64,000 nt of DNA, from NCBI GenBank assembly GCA_007026445.1, contig VDMD01000102.1:1-64000 (forward strand), written 5' to 3'. The position numbers and the translations under genes were made by a program. This DNA comes from Schizophyllum amplum. Taxonomy: Eukaryota > Basidiomycota > Agaricomycetes > Agaricales > Schizophyllaceae. Of this stretch, positions 52,152 to 61,431 are shown in pieces; the stretch's first letter is position 1; each line of letters begins with the position of its first letter. Below the pieces are notes generated by a model that was not told the origin of the DNA, ran no database searches, and saw only the letters and a list, made by a program, of their open reading frames with translations.

Positions 52152-52294
52152 TAGGGACTCTCACAGTAGGTTTGGTAGCGAGTTTCATTGGGGTTTCATT
52201 AGAGGTTCGGTGAGGATTTGGCCCTGGTTTTTCACCAAACCGACTATGGAACTCGAATGAAACCTTCACCGAACCGCTACTGTGAGAGTCCCTA
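52152..52294. mobile_element. Small palindromic MITE with TA target duplication
   Basis: The element proper is 52154-52292 (139 bp). The ends are GGGACTCTCACAGTAG and its reverse complement, flanked by TA on each side. The interior is also largely self-complementary (GGTTTCATT / AATGAAACC, GGTTCGGTGA / TCACCGAACC), so a transcript would form a long hairpin. TA duplications are typical of Tc1/mariner-type MITEs. Confidence 0.85.
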
Positions 52295-52552
52295 ATATCG
52301 GCGCGAGCTCGCCGCCCATAGCCACTGCGAACAGCTGTGTACCTCTCGGCTTACTGAAATGCTCTCGTTGTACGTAAGTACATGGTGGCGGCCCGCCAGG
52401 TGAACATTTCGGAAGATATCGTTGGACATCATCATCTTTGAAAGAGGGGGTCACTGTCTACTGCGCTTGTGTCTCTTTGTATCATTAGATCTTTGTACAT
52501 TTACTTCGTTGCCGTGCATATAATTGTTGTTGTTAACAGCGTGTCTTCTGAA

Positions 52553-53659
52553 TTAGTATGTAGGTGCTGTCTTCAAGGCCTCCGCCGTCTCTCTAATCAT
52601 CTTAAGCGCCCACTCCTCGTCCTGCTTATCCCGCCTCTTCGCAGTCAGCGCCAGCAGCGCGAAGAACAGCGTGTACCACAGCCTCTTCGTCTTCTGCCTC
52701 GGGAAGACAATGAGCGCGCCCTTGTACCCCTCCATGAATGCCTCCCCCGGCCCAGGCGGCATGAACATGCCCTCCAGCAGCGGGTCGCCGAATACCGCGT
52801 GGCAGAGCGCGAGCGCTGGCGGCAGCACAATCGGCACCTCCACCTCACCTGTCGTATCCTCCTGCACGTATATCATGTCCTGGCATCCCGTGAGCGTCAC
52901 GAGCGCCGGCACCTCCGCGTCGTCGAAGAGGTAGAAGCCGATGGCGCGGCAGAGGGCGGCGCGGATATCCTCTAATGGCACGGCGTCCGCGTGTGCAGGC
53001 GGCAGATGGTGCAAGATATCTTCTAGCAGCCCGGTGAAGGTCTCCTGCCAGCTATGCGCCGTGTCCGATGGGGCACCGCTAAACGCTGCAGCGAGTGCGC
53101 TAGACGCGAACCCTGGAAGAGGGGCGGCAGCGGGCGCTGGGTCGGCCACGGCAGGGAGCCCGAACCAGTCATTCTGCACGTTCTGGTGCAGCTGCGCGAA
53201 GGCTTGGCCAAGCTTCAAATTGACCATAGCCCGCTGTCGTTCATCGAGGGCGGCGTTCGCGAGTGGCACAGGCTTCCGTATTGGCTGGGGCGCGGTGAGC
53301 ATGTAACGATGCGTATCGCAGTCGCCGAGGACGAGGTCGGGAATAGGCATCGAGGTGTGCGTGCGAATACGTTCAGCGAGGTGCGCGATGACCTCGAAGC
53401 TATGAGGCGGTATTCCCGGGACTTCGCTAGGAGGTTCGGCATCGACTGCTGGACCGTCAGGAGTGGAGATGGTGAGGAAGGATGTGGATGGTGGATCGAG
53501 CGTCAGTATGTATGTAGTGTAACCGTTCCGGATGACGGGGTGAGCCACTTCCGAGGAAATAACTGTATGCTTCGGATGGTGTTCATGAACAACCAGCTTC
53601 ATGTGTTCGAGTGCGAAAGTGGATAGCGAGCCATCTTGTGTTGCCGCGGGAGCGGCCAT
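52553..53659 (-). CDS. APH-fold kinase-like protein lacking the catalytic loop
   Basis: Single exon of 368 codons. The order of segments fits the fungal APH-like family: N-lobe (VISSEVAHPVIRNGYTTYIL), hinge (IPDLVLGDCDTHRYMLTAP), helices (ERQRAMVNLKLGQAFAQLHQ, NVQNDWFGLPAV) and the C-terminal GDPLLEGMFMPPGPGEAFME followed by GYKG, which in relatives reads W-GDPLxE…F…EGY. At the place of the Brenner H-x-D…N loop this protein reads LTGCQDMIYVQED, and the DFG-equivalent D-W-E block reads IVLPPALALCHAVFG, so the catalytic Asp and metal ligands appear to be missing. It is probably a pseudokinase or a binding protein. The open frame of full family length argues that it is under selection, not decaying. 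Family assignment rests on spacing and partial motifs, so it is moderate. Confidence 0.6.
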   Translation of the reverse strand: MAAPAATQDGSLSTFALEHMKLVVHEHHPKHTVISSEVAHPVIRNGYTTYILTLDPPSTSFLTISTPDGPAVDAEPPSEVPGIPPHSFEVIAHLAERIRTHTSMPIPDLVLGDCDTHRYMLTAPQPIRKPVPLANAALDERQRAMVNLKLGQAFAQLHQNVQNDWFGLPAVADPAPAAAPLPGFASSALAAAFSGAPSDTAHSWQETFTGLLEDILHHLPPAHADAVPLEDIRAALCRAIGFYLFDDAEVPALVTLTGCQDMIYVQEDTTGEVEVPIVLPPALALCHAVFGDPLLEGMFMPPGPGEAFMEGYKGALIVFPRQKTKRLWYTLFFALLALTAKRRDKQDEEWALKMIRETAEALKTAPTY

Positions 53660-54193
53660 CTTCGCTGTCGTCGAGGTGCAACTGCGATGAGAGCGGGAAT
53701 GTCACTTTATACCACGGCAACCAATACCAGAGGCGGACACTTGTAGGAGGTTTGGCTTGAGAAGTGTGATCAGTTTGGTTCCGAGAACAGCTGATAAGGA
53801 TGGCGTGGGACTAAATCGGCGATTTCCGGGTTCAATTACGGTGGCGCGCAAGAGGTCCTCAACGCTGCGGGCTGCCTGCCATCAAACTGCCACACCCGTA
53901 TATGGACTAACAAGTAGCTCTTCTAATATCGTCTACAATAAGGGCGTCGAAGTGAGCGACTGTATACTAAAGAATGGAAGTCGGCGCGTCTTGTATCTAC
54001 CGGAGTTCGAAGTAATATACGAGTCCAAGTCGTACAAAAAGATGGGATTCGGGGTACGCAGAGGTGGCAACACGAAGGTGAAAGGAGTCAGGACAGGTAA
54101 GTCGAGGCGATACTACGTCAAACGTCCGGGAGAGTACACAAAACATGTCGACAGTAGACAGCGCAAACAGAAAACAGAACGTAGCTCAAGAGA
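53660..54193. other. Intergenic, no gene accepted
   Basis: About 530 bp, the promoter side of the kinase-like gene and the 3' flank of the CPL1-like gene. A 147-codon plus-strand frame covers most of it but shows no recognisable domain and no intron or codon signature of a gene. Confidence 0.4.
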
Positions 54194-56568
54194 TCACTGA
54201 GGACCGAGCGCCAAGGCGTTCACAAGGCTCTGCACGAACCCGCTGAGACCAGGACCCAGGCCATCCACCTCTACCGTCCCGACTTGCAACAGTCCCCCGA
54301 GACCCAGAGCTGTAAGCAGATGGGTCAGGTCGATGAGAATCTGGCCGCCATCCGCGGTCGTCGTCGGGACTTGACCACCAGATGCGGGGCCACTCGGCGG
54401 TGGGGTGGTGATGGGGTGAGACTCGACATGGCCGAGCGTCGCGTCGAGCAGAACGACCAACTGAGCGACGAGGTTGTTGACCTCCGCGGTGAAGCAACCG
54501 CATGAGGTACCCGCGCTGTCGAGGCCGAGAACAGCGTGGGTGAGATCGTTGAGGTAGACCACCAGGTCCGTGAGCGTCTTCGAAGCCAGCAGATTGGCAG
54601 TCTCGTCCAGGACGGCGTTGACGAGATCCCGGTTGGTCTCCGGCTGCGAGCCGCCGAGCTGCAGGACGATCTGAACAATGGCCGTGATGTTGGCCAACAC
54701 GTCCGGGTCTACGGTAGCTGTGGCGTTGGCATCAACGACAGACGGACTGCTGGGTGAAGAAGGGGCTCCCGAGGGGGCGCCCGCCACAGGTCCCAGACTG
54801 AGAGCGTCTACGAGACCTTGTACCAGCATGCTCAAGCCCGGACCGAGTCCATCAATCTCGATGGTCCCAGTCTTCAGTAGACCGCCAAGGCCGAGCTTCC
54901 CCAGAAGGTTGTTGAGATCAATGAAGATCTGCCCACCATCGGGCATCATGGTCGGCGACGGGTTGGAAGGCGAAGTACCAGCAGGAGGAGGCGAGGTTAT
55001 CGGGTTCTGCGCCATCGAGCCGAGAAGGATGTTAACGTCGACGATGATCTGGGTGGTGAGATCAAGAAGACCGCTGCCGGCGTCGCACGCCGTGAGGCCA
55101 GCAAGAAGAGCGTTCAGCTGGTCGACCAAGTTGTTCGTCGCGGCAACGAGGCTAGAGACCGTTGGCGAGCCAAGGAGAGCACCGGTCGTCTGCAGCGTGG
55201 CAGCGACGAGTGCGTTGACGTCGTCCGTGAGACCACCACCTGCAGAAGGGGACGCGCCGACTCCAGCGGGTGCAGAAGGGTCGGCAACAGTGCCCGTGGT
55301 AGTCGACGGAGCGCTGGCAGCATCACCGAGCTGAATGACAAGGTTGACCACGGCGGAGATCTGATCGGCAATGGAAGCATCCACATTGGCGACAGCGTCG
55401 ACCTTGTTCTTGGAAATGGTTGATTGAATTAAAAGAGGAATGGACTCGGAAATACGCGTACTCACATCACCCAAGAGGTCAAGGCCCAGCAGCTGACGCT
55501 TCACATTGACGGAGACACACCGGCTGGCGTCCTCCGAAGGAACGAACGAGGCCTTGCAGCGATTGACGACGCACTTGGACGCCACACATCCGACCTCGAT
55601 CACGTTCGGCAAAGCAGAGCAGTCAACACCAGAGGCCTGCGGGCTTGAGACAAGGAATCCATGGGGCGTCATGCATCCACCGCCTTCGGTTTGTTAGCAT
55701 ACAATTCATGGCATAAACGCATCCACTCACAGCTATCCAACGTGGCGGTCGTGTCGATACACTCAAAGTCGTGGCCACCCTCGCGCCCAGCAATGCCGCA
55801 AACATTCTGGCGAGATCCGCAGGTGCTGCGTGCCTGCTCGTACGTGGTGACCCGGCTCGACAAACGTCGCTTCTTCGGACGCGACAATGAGCCTGAAGGA
55901 CATCCCTGCCCAAGACCGTCAGTATCGCGCAGGTGGCATGTATGCGCCACAAATGACAGAAACGTAGCGGTAGACGTGAAAAAGAACGACATACCGCAGG
56001 AGGACAGCACTGGTTGCCGTTCTTCACGTAGCCGGGGTCGCAGACGATGCCACAGGGATCCTCTGTGCTGCAAGCGCGCTGAGCGTGAGGAGGGACAACA
56101 GGGCAGTTCGCGCGCGTCGGGTCGGTGTTGATCTAGACGGAGATGAGACGGAGGATGTAGTCTAGACGTTGTGAGTACGCGCCAGCAAGTCCAAGATAGC
56201 CCTGATAGGTCCGTTCAAAATGCTGGACAGGACGGTCGCATCCACGTAGGTCGACAGGAAGATGTCAAGGTCCTAAAATCTGGTCAGAAAGGCGCATATA
56301 TGCACATGAAATGTACACTTACATCGATACAGAGACAGATTTCGCCGGTAAGATTGGGTATCTCGACAAGCGGCGCGAGGGCTTCGACGATGACGCGGGC
56401 ATCGACGTTCACGCAAACGTCGATGAGGTCGCGGTTGTCAAGGGTCCGCGGAATGGAGTGTTGGCGGGCGGCGACGATACGCGAGGTCTTGCTCTTGGAA
56501 AGGGCGGCTGCACCGGGCGAAAAGAAGAGCAGAGATGCAAGGAACGTGGGCGCGAGTGAGAATCGCAT
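54194..56568 (-). CDS. PriA/CPL1-like secreted cysteine-rich protein with duplicated C-terminal module
   Basis: The signal peptide is MRFSLAPTFLASLLFFSPGA, AALS. Next comes a hydrophobic segment (NLTGEICLCID, then DLDIFLSTYVDATVLSSILN). The Cys-rich core has CPVVPPHAQRACSTEDPCGI, CDPGYVKNGNQCCPP, RVTTYEQARSTCGSRQNVCG with IAGREGGHDFECIDT, then GGCMTPHGF, GVDCSALPNVIEVGCVASKC and VVNRCKASFVPSEDASRCV. This matches the C-terminal domain of Lentinula PriA and Cryptococcus Cpl1. In relatives the protein ends soon after; here about 420 further residues contain two units of about 180 residues, each ending GGQI-IDL…GLGGLL…DGLGPGLS…LVDALSLGP or a close variant. They are Leu/Val/Asp-rich with Pro/Ser linkers. 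Probably extracellular or wall-bound; PriA is expressed in fruit-body primordia. Five introns, no frame error. Confidence 0.8.
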
Positions 56569-56666
56569 TTTGGCGAGGTCCGACGAAGGCGCCGAGCGAC
56601 GACGGGGGAGAAAGAAAGAACGATGGTGGGTGGGGAAGGAAAAGGCGCACTGTCGAAGGCAGCGAG

Positions 56667-56674
56667 CTTATAAA
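56667..56674 (-). promoter_or_regulatory. TATA box of the CPL1-like gene
   Basis: On the minus strand the sequence reads CCGTGTTTATAAGCTCGC, about 100 bp before the ATG at 56568. Its position suits a TATA-driven, regulated gene. Confidence 0.5.
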
Positions 56675-57408
56675 CACGGCCGGAAGGAGCAAACTCACTT
56701 CGACATCGAAAAAACAATGTACAACACCTGCCAACGGCTCCGCTTTCCGCGCTTCGGCGCGTCGTATCTCCGTGCGACGTGCACAATCAGGTGTTAACGG
56801 GTTGCTCTGTGGGTTACTTGATTCCCTGTACATCGCACATCGCAACGTCGCAATGTCGCGTCAGCGGCGTGATAGTGCAAGTGGGCCTCAAAGGTCGAGA
56901 GAGTCTGTGATTTTGAGAGTCAGCTGCAGCAAATAACGCACAAAGAAATGCAATCCTTCGTGACCGTAAATAGAAAACGTGACCGCGTTTGCTTCCATCC
57001 GTGCTCGATCGACATCCGCGTCACTAAAAGTAGTAGCCGAACAAGGTCGCCTACTATAACCGAATAAGGTGTCGATAACGATGTGAGACGCTCGTTCAAC
57101 GACGCCGCCATAGAAAAAAGTACTCTCAAATGCTATCCGCGCAGGACTGATAGCGAGAAGCACTTTGCATACTCTGTTCCTTCAAGAGAGACCGCGTATG
57201 CCGCTCCTCAGCGAAGTCCACTGCTCTACAAGAAGAGCGTCTGCCGTCAACATATACCGGGCTCCTCGGCGTAGCTCGCCTGGAATTTGCTGAGAAGTCG
57301 GAAGTTTGAGAGGACAGGACGCATATGCATTCAAAGAACTGATAGAAGAGACCTGTAATGAATGTTGAATTGACGGGGACGAGCACCAGCCGAGTAGATG
57401 CGCGCACC
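56675..57408. other. Intergenic, no gene seen
   Basis: About 730 bp between the CPL1-like promoter and the MED8 3' end. Frames are short, and no repeat or RNA gene was recognised. Confidence 0.4.
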
Positions 57409-58281
57409 TTATCCTTGCCACATCGCTTGCAGGGCGGGATCCAAAGCCAATGGCGGCTGTTCCGGGGCTTCTGACATCTCCGCGCCCTCGCCCTCCGTCA
57501 GCGGCCCATCATCCTGCTCCATGTTCCCATTGATGCCCTCATCGTCATCCATGTCGTCCCCAAACTCGCCCTCTTCGTCGATATGGTCCTCAGGCGCCGC
57601 GGACACCGCCCCCGCCCCCGCGCTCAGCACGTAGCGGGGGTCGAAACCCAGCTCATCCGGCTCCGGCTGCTCGACGAGCACACGTTCCTTCCACTCGTAC
57701 TTGTCCGTCTTCTCCAGAATCTGCGCAACGACAAGCCGGCCGCGCTCCACCCGCCGCTCGTGCGAGCCGCCAATTTCGGCGCACTCCTGGAGGACGTCCT
57801 CGTACGTTGTCTTGCGGCTCTTCATCCTCGCCGATGGCAGACCACTCAGCACACCGACAGAGCCACGCGTCTCGAGGTGGTCGCATAGGCCGCTGACCGT
57901 CGTGCTCTCCTTCTTCAGGATGTCATACGTTTGGTTGTGTCGGATGAAAGGCGCGACCTCAGCGTGGAACTGCGGGTCCTCGAGGGCCTTTTTGGGGTGA
58001 AGAGCAAGCTTTTCGAAAATGCGCTCGACGGATGCGTCGCTCGGGCGAGAGCCAGGTTGCGGTGGTACCGCGGCAGCGAGGGAATTTGAGAAGTTGAGCG
58101 TCTGCGACAAGAGGAGGTTGTATCTAGCAAGCAGATCCGGCCAGGGATACATCGCGGGCGCGTCCTGAAGATGTATACTCCCTGCTAGTGCATTGATACT
58201 CTCGATTATCTGGTCCGCTCGGTGGCGCAAGCCCTCCAATTGCGACAAGGGAAGGTCGGTGGGAGGCCGTGTGGTGGACAT
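57409..58281 (-). CDS. MED8: Mediator complex subunit 8
   Basis: Head-module subunit of Mediator, linking activators to RNA polymerase II in the nucleus. MSTTRPPTDLPLSQLEGLRH runs into a helix (RADQIIESINALAGSIHLQD) and the family's YPWPDLLARYNLLLSQTLNF, then SNSLAAAVPPQPG. The middle is charged and helical (VERIFEKLALHPKKALEDPQ, TYEDVLQECAEIGGSHERRV). The C-terminus is acidic and disordered (EEGEFGDDMDDDEGINGN). Single exon. An upstream in-frame ATG at 58341 exists, but MSTT gives the conserved family start. Head-to-head with the HMG-box gene, with 261 bp between start codons. Confidence 0.75.
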   Translation of the reverse strand: MSTTRPPTDLPLSQLEGLRHRADQIIESINALAGSIHLQDAPAMYPWPDLLARYNLLLSQTLNFSNSLAAAVPPQPGSRPSDASVERIFEKLALHPKKALEDPQFHAEVAPFIRHNQTYDILKKESTTVSGLCDHLETRGSVGVLSGLPSARMKSRKTTYEDVLQECAEIGGSHERRVERGRLVVAQILEKTDKYEWKERVLVEQPEPDELGFDPRYVLSAGAGAVSAAPEDHIDEEGEFGDDMDDDEGINGNMEQDDGPLTEGEGAEMSEAPEQPPLALDPALQAMWQG

Positions 58282-58542
58282 TGTCTCCTGTCTGCGTGAG
58301 CCCGGCTGGAAACTTTCGTAAGACAGTTGTGTACTGTTCAAGCTTTGGTCATGTAGTGTCGAGCTCGAAGACGTATCAGCTCAGCGAAGAACCAACATCA
58401 GGGCGCGACTTGCAAGTCAAAGTTCAAGTTTCTCGATTTGACGTCACGCGGCGTGAAACAGGGGTTTTCCCACGGCCACGCATCACCTGCCGTAGCGCGA
58501 CGCGTTCGCCTGAATCTCTCCTTCCGCCTCCATCTTCACGCT

Positions 58543-59515
58543 ATGTTCTTTCCCTCACTGGCGTCCGTGGCGCGTATGCGCTTGGGCGCCCTCCCAAGCA
58601 CGCTGCAGACCGCTGTGCGCCTGCTTCCTCCTTCCTATGCGCCGGGGGCGCGCGCCTTCACGACCACGACGCGTATCGCATTCCCAACCAAGACCGCCGT
58701 AGACCCTGAGGCAAAGCCTCGGAAGAAGGCTCCCGCCAAGAAGAGCGCAAAGAAGGTCACCACTGCAGAGGCAACGAAGGAGAAGACCGTCAAGGCCAAG
58801 AAACCGAAGCCCAAATCCCAAGAAAAGCTCAAACCCAAGAAGGCGGTTAAGGCGAAGAAACCTGAGCCTTGTGCGTAACTATACCTCTCCGGGACGCTGC
58901 GTCGCTTACGTTAAATGCAGTTGTGGTAACGAAGGACATGATGCCTCCTTCGCGCACTTCTGCCCGTGCAATCTCTCTGTATTTCCAGGAGAAGTACCTC
59001 CGCGAAGGCAAGCCTTCGAGCCGGACAGAGGCGCAGGACATGATGCGCGCTGGCGCAGCGGAATTTAATCAGCTGCCGGAGTCGGAGAAACTGGTGCGTT
59101 GTTGACCCCTACGCCAGTGCGCGTACACTGACCGGTTGAGCGCACGCAGACATACTCCGCGGCGGCGGCGAAGCTGGGAGAGGAGCGTCGGGCAGCGTAC
59201 GACGAATGGGCGAAGCGGCCGGACGCGGCGAAGATTCTGCGGACGCTCAACGCGCGACGTCGGAAGCGCGGCCAGTTGCGATTGTACATACCCGTTGCGC
59301 TGCGCAAGAAGACGCCACCCAACGCGTATACCTTGTTCGTCAAAGACTTCTGTTCCGGAGGAAGTCAGCTGGGGCGGAGCTCGGTGTTCTCCGCGGCGGG
59401 GGCTCAGTGGAAGACTCTTCCAGCCGACGAGAAGCAGAAGTACACCGATCGCGCGGTACTGGAGAAGGAGAGGCTCATGAAGGAACACCTGGTAGACAAC
59501 GCACATGCAGCTTGA
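58543..59515 (+). CDS. Mitochondrial HMG-box protein (Abf2/TFAM-like)
   Basis: The Arg-rich presequence MFFPSLASVARMRLGALPST and YAPGARAFTTTTRIAFPTKT predict mitochondrial import. A Lys/Ala-rich linker follows (KPRKKAPAKKSAKKVTTAEA, KAKKPKPKSQEKLKPKKAV). After an intron comes a first HMG-like unit (SARAISLYFQEKYLREGKPS, AAEFNQLPESEKL), then TYSAAAAKLGEERRAAYDEW, and a second HMG box (KKTPPNAYTLFVKDFC, VFSAAGAQWKTLPADEKQKY). The two-box arrangement with presequence matches Abf2/TFAM, which bind, bend and package mtDNA. Two short introns are visible; the first joins PEPF to VVTKDMMPPS in phase. Paired with MED8 over a short divergent promoter. Confidence 0.75.
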
Positions 59516-59977
59516 CGAAGATCTTCCTACTTATACCAGCAACCGATCCCTTAATCTGTCGTGATTCTTGCATGTCGCTCATTTGGTTGACGTCCTTCCG
59601 CGCCCCTTGTGTAGCTCAACACTATGTTTCTTATATCGCGCTAACAGAGGTGGTCCGTTCAAGTCTGTTTGATTCTTTACGAACATGGCACTTAAGACTA
59701 TGTATTTCTACTTCATTCGACCGAGATTTGCAAGTCTATCCGTGAAAGACTGAGCGGCAGCCAACTCACATGTATCCCCGTATGGCAGGCCTTGTTCTCC
59801 ATTTTCTGGTCTACGCGTCATGTTCAAGTTGTCTCGAACGGTCACTTCGACTTGCAGGATGCCAACGCCGTATCTTGCTACCATTGTTGATACTTCATTA
59901 TGAACTGAACGCGGTCTGGGTGTCTATTATCGCTCGAGGATGCATCATGGGGAACTCCCCAATTCCGTGTCGTGTGG

Positions 59978-60835
59978 ATGCTAAGAACTAAACGCTATTC
60001 CCCCAACGCGTTCAGCATCACGTGACCCTTCCCACGCCGAGCGAGAGATGCGCCTTGCGCACCATGCAAGGATAGGTTTGCTTACCACATGTACTGCAGC
60101 TAAGGAAGACATATATAAGGTGGTATGAACCTTCAGTAGCAGCTCAGAAAACTGGCACGGCTGAGTGGCAGCCACCAGCTCTTTGTACATAGGTCTTGGC
60201 CACACTCCACTGTACGTGGTTGTTTAGCGTAACGGGCCGACACGTCGGCCATGGGACTGCGTGGGTTCGATCCCTGCCGTACAATTTTTAGTTTACGTCC
60301 AGTTTTTGTTGCTGGAACCTGTTGCGTCGGTCCACATTGTCCCCTAGAACAACCGCGCACCACCTTTACCATTTAAATTTTCAGCCGTTTTGTCGCGAGT
60401 CAAGAAATGGGAACTTTCTCTGCGTACTCGGCAAAGTCCGAGGGTGATGCGCCCCGACGGCGTTGACGGGTGGTAAGAGCCTCGATGCCAACAAGCCCCA
60501 TAGTACTTACACGACATACGGGTATACTCACCGCACCCGCTGTGCTCTTCTTCGGTTAGTCTTGCGGTCGCAGAGGCCCTTCAGACCCGTTCGACTTGTG
60601 TTTGACCTGCATAAACAACCGATATATAATTTGACTCGGTGGACCTTGGAGCCGATACTTCTTCAAAAGCTTCCAAATAGGTGTCTCATTTCGTATGTAG
60701 ACTGAGGCGGAAAAGCAACGCGAGGGCGAAGCTTAGCATGACTCGGCCGTCGCACGGCTAAGTCAGAGTATGTGGCGTGGGAAGAAGTCACGTGATGCTG
60801 AACGCGTTGGGGGAATAGCGTTTAGTATGCTAAGA
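59978..60835. mobile_element. Non-autonomous Mutator-like (MULE-type) element with 9-bp target duplication
   Basis: The element proper is 59987-60826 (840 bp). Ends: ACTAAACGCTATTCCCCCAA… continuing through CGCGTTCAGCATCACGTGAC, repeated in exact reverse complement at the right end: 40 bp identical, then, after a 2-base gap, CTTCCCACGCC also matches. ATGCTAAGA flanks both ends (59978-59986 and 60827-60835), a 9-bp direct repeat expected for Mutator-type insertion. No transposase: open frames are below 90 codons and unrecognised. The perfect duplication and long identical arms suggest recent insertion. Confidence 0.88.
60211..60283 (+). tRNA. tRNA-like sequence, probably degenerate
   Basis: The segment from TGTACGT to CCGTACA forms a six-pair acceptor-like stem with one mismatch. 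It contains GTGGGTTCGATCCCTGC, a T-arm with a perfect internal promoter B box, and a box-A-like TAGCGTAACGGG. The middle pairs as GGCCG/CGGCC, but the loop is six bases, not seven, and the D-arm is poor, so no anticodon can be assigned. It may be a tRNA pseudogene or a SINE-like relic inside the MULE. Confidence 0.3.
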
Positions 60836-61431
60836 CGAGGGCGGCATGTATGAAGATGTACCGAGCTTGAAGTTGAAGCAGCCTGGAAGCAGCTGTATGA
60901 TATCTCAGCTGTGTACATTTCAGGTGCGTCCACTGCGCCCTTCGAGCCGTCTTGCGTCTCACATTCAATTTAGGCAGCTGCTATCGCGCCATGGACCCCG
61001 TTTCATGCCTTTACTCCTTGCAATGTCCACACATGCCGCCCAAGCTGTGATCATAATTCCGAAGAAGAAATCATGAAATGCACCTGCTGGGAACGACTGT
61101 CGAGGAGGGGAGCGGGCTGTCCACCAAGAGACCAGCGCGTGTATCCTCCACCTCGACTCTGAACGCCGCAGTGCAGTAGCTGAGCGCTGGGTCCTTGTAT
61201 TGCACGTGGCGGTGCGGAATGCTTGCCGCCCGCTCCGCACCCCGTCTCGCCCACGGCCGACGCGGTGACCCTCTCAGTCAGCTCAGCTGAACGAACGATA
61301 GCTTATCTTCTATCAATACAGTGATCAGGCGGACTTCTGCGGAATGAGGACGACTCTTATCCCTCTCGAGGCCGTGGCCTTGACCCCCGTTCTCCCCATA
61401 AGAGTCGCAACTGTTTAACAGCACACACGCC
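60836..61431. other. Intergenic upstream of the FAD oxidoreductase gene
   Basis: About 600 bp between the Mutator-like element and the oxidoreductase ATG. No gene or repeat recognised and no clear TATA box. Confidence 0.4.

Noticed and set aside
53757..54200. 147-codon Lys/Arg-rich plus-strand frame
   Set aside because: No recognisable domain, no good start context and lower GC than neighbouring genes; kept as intergenic.
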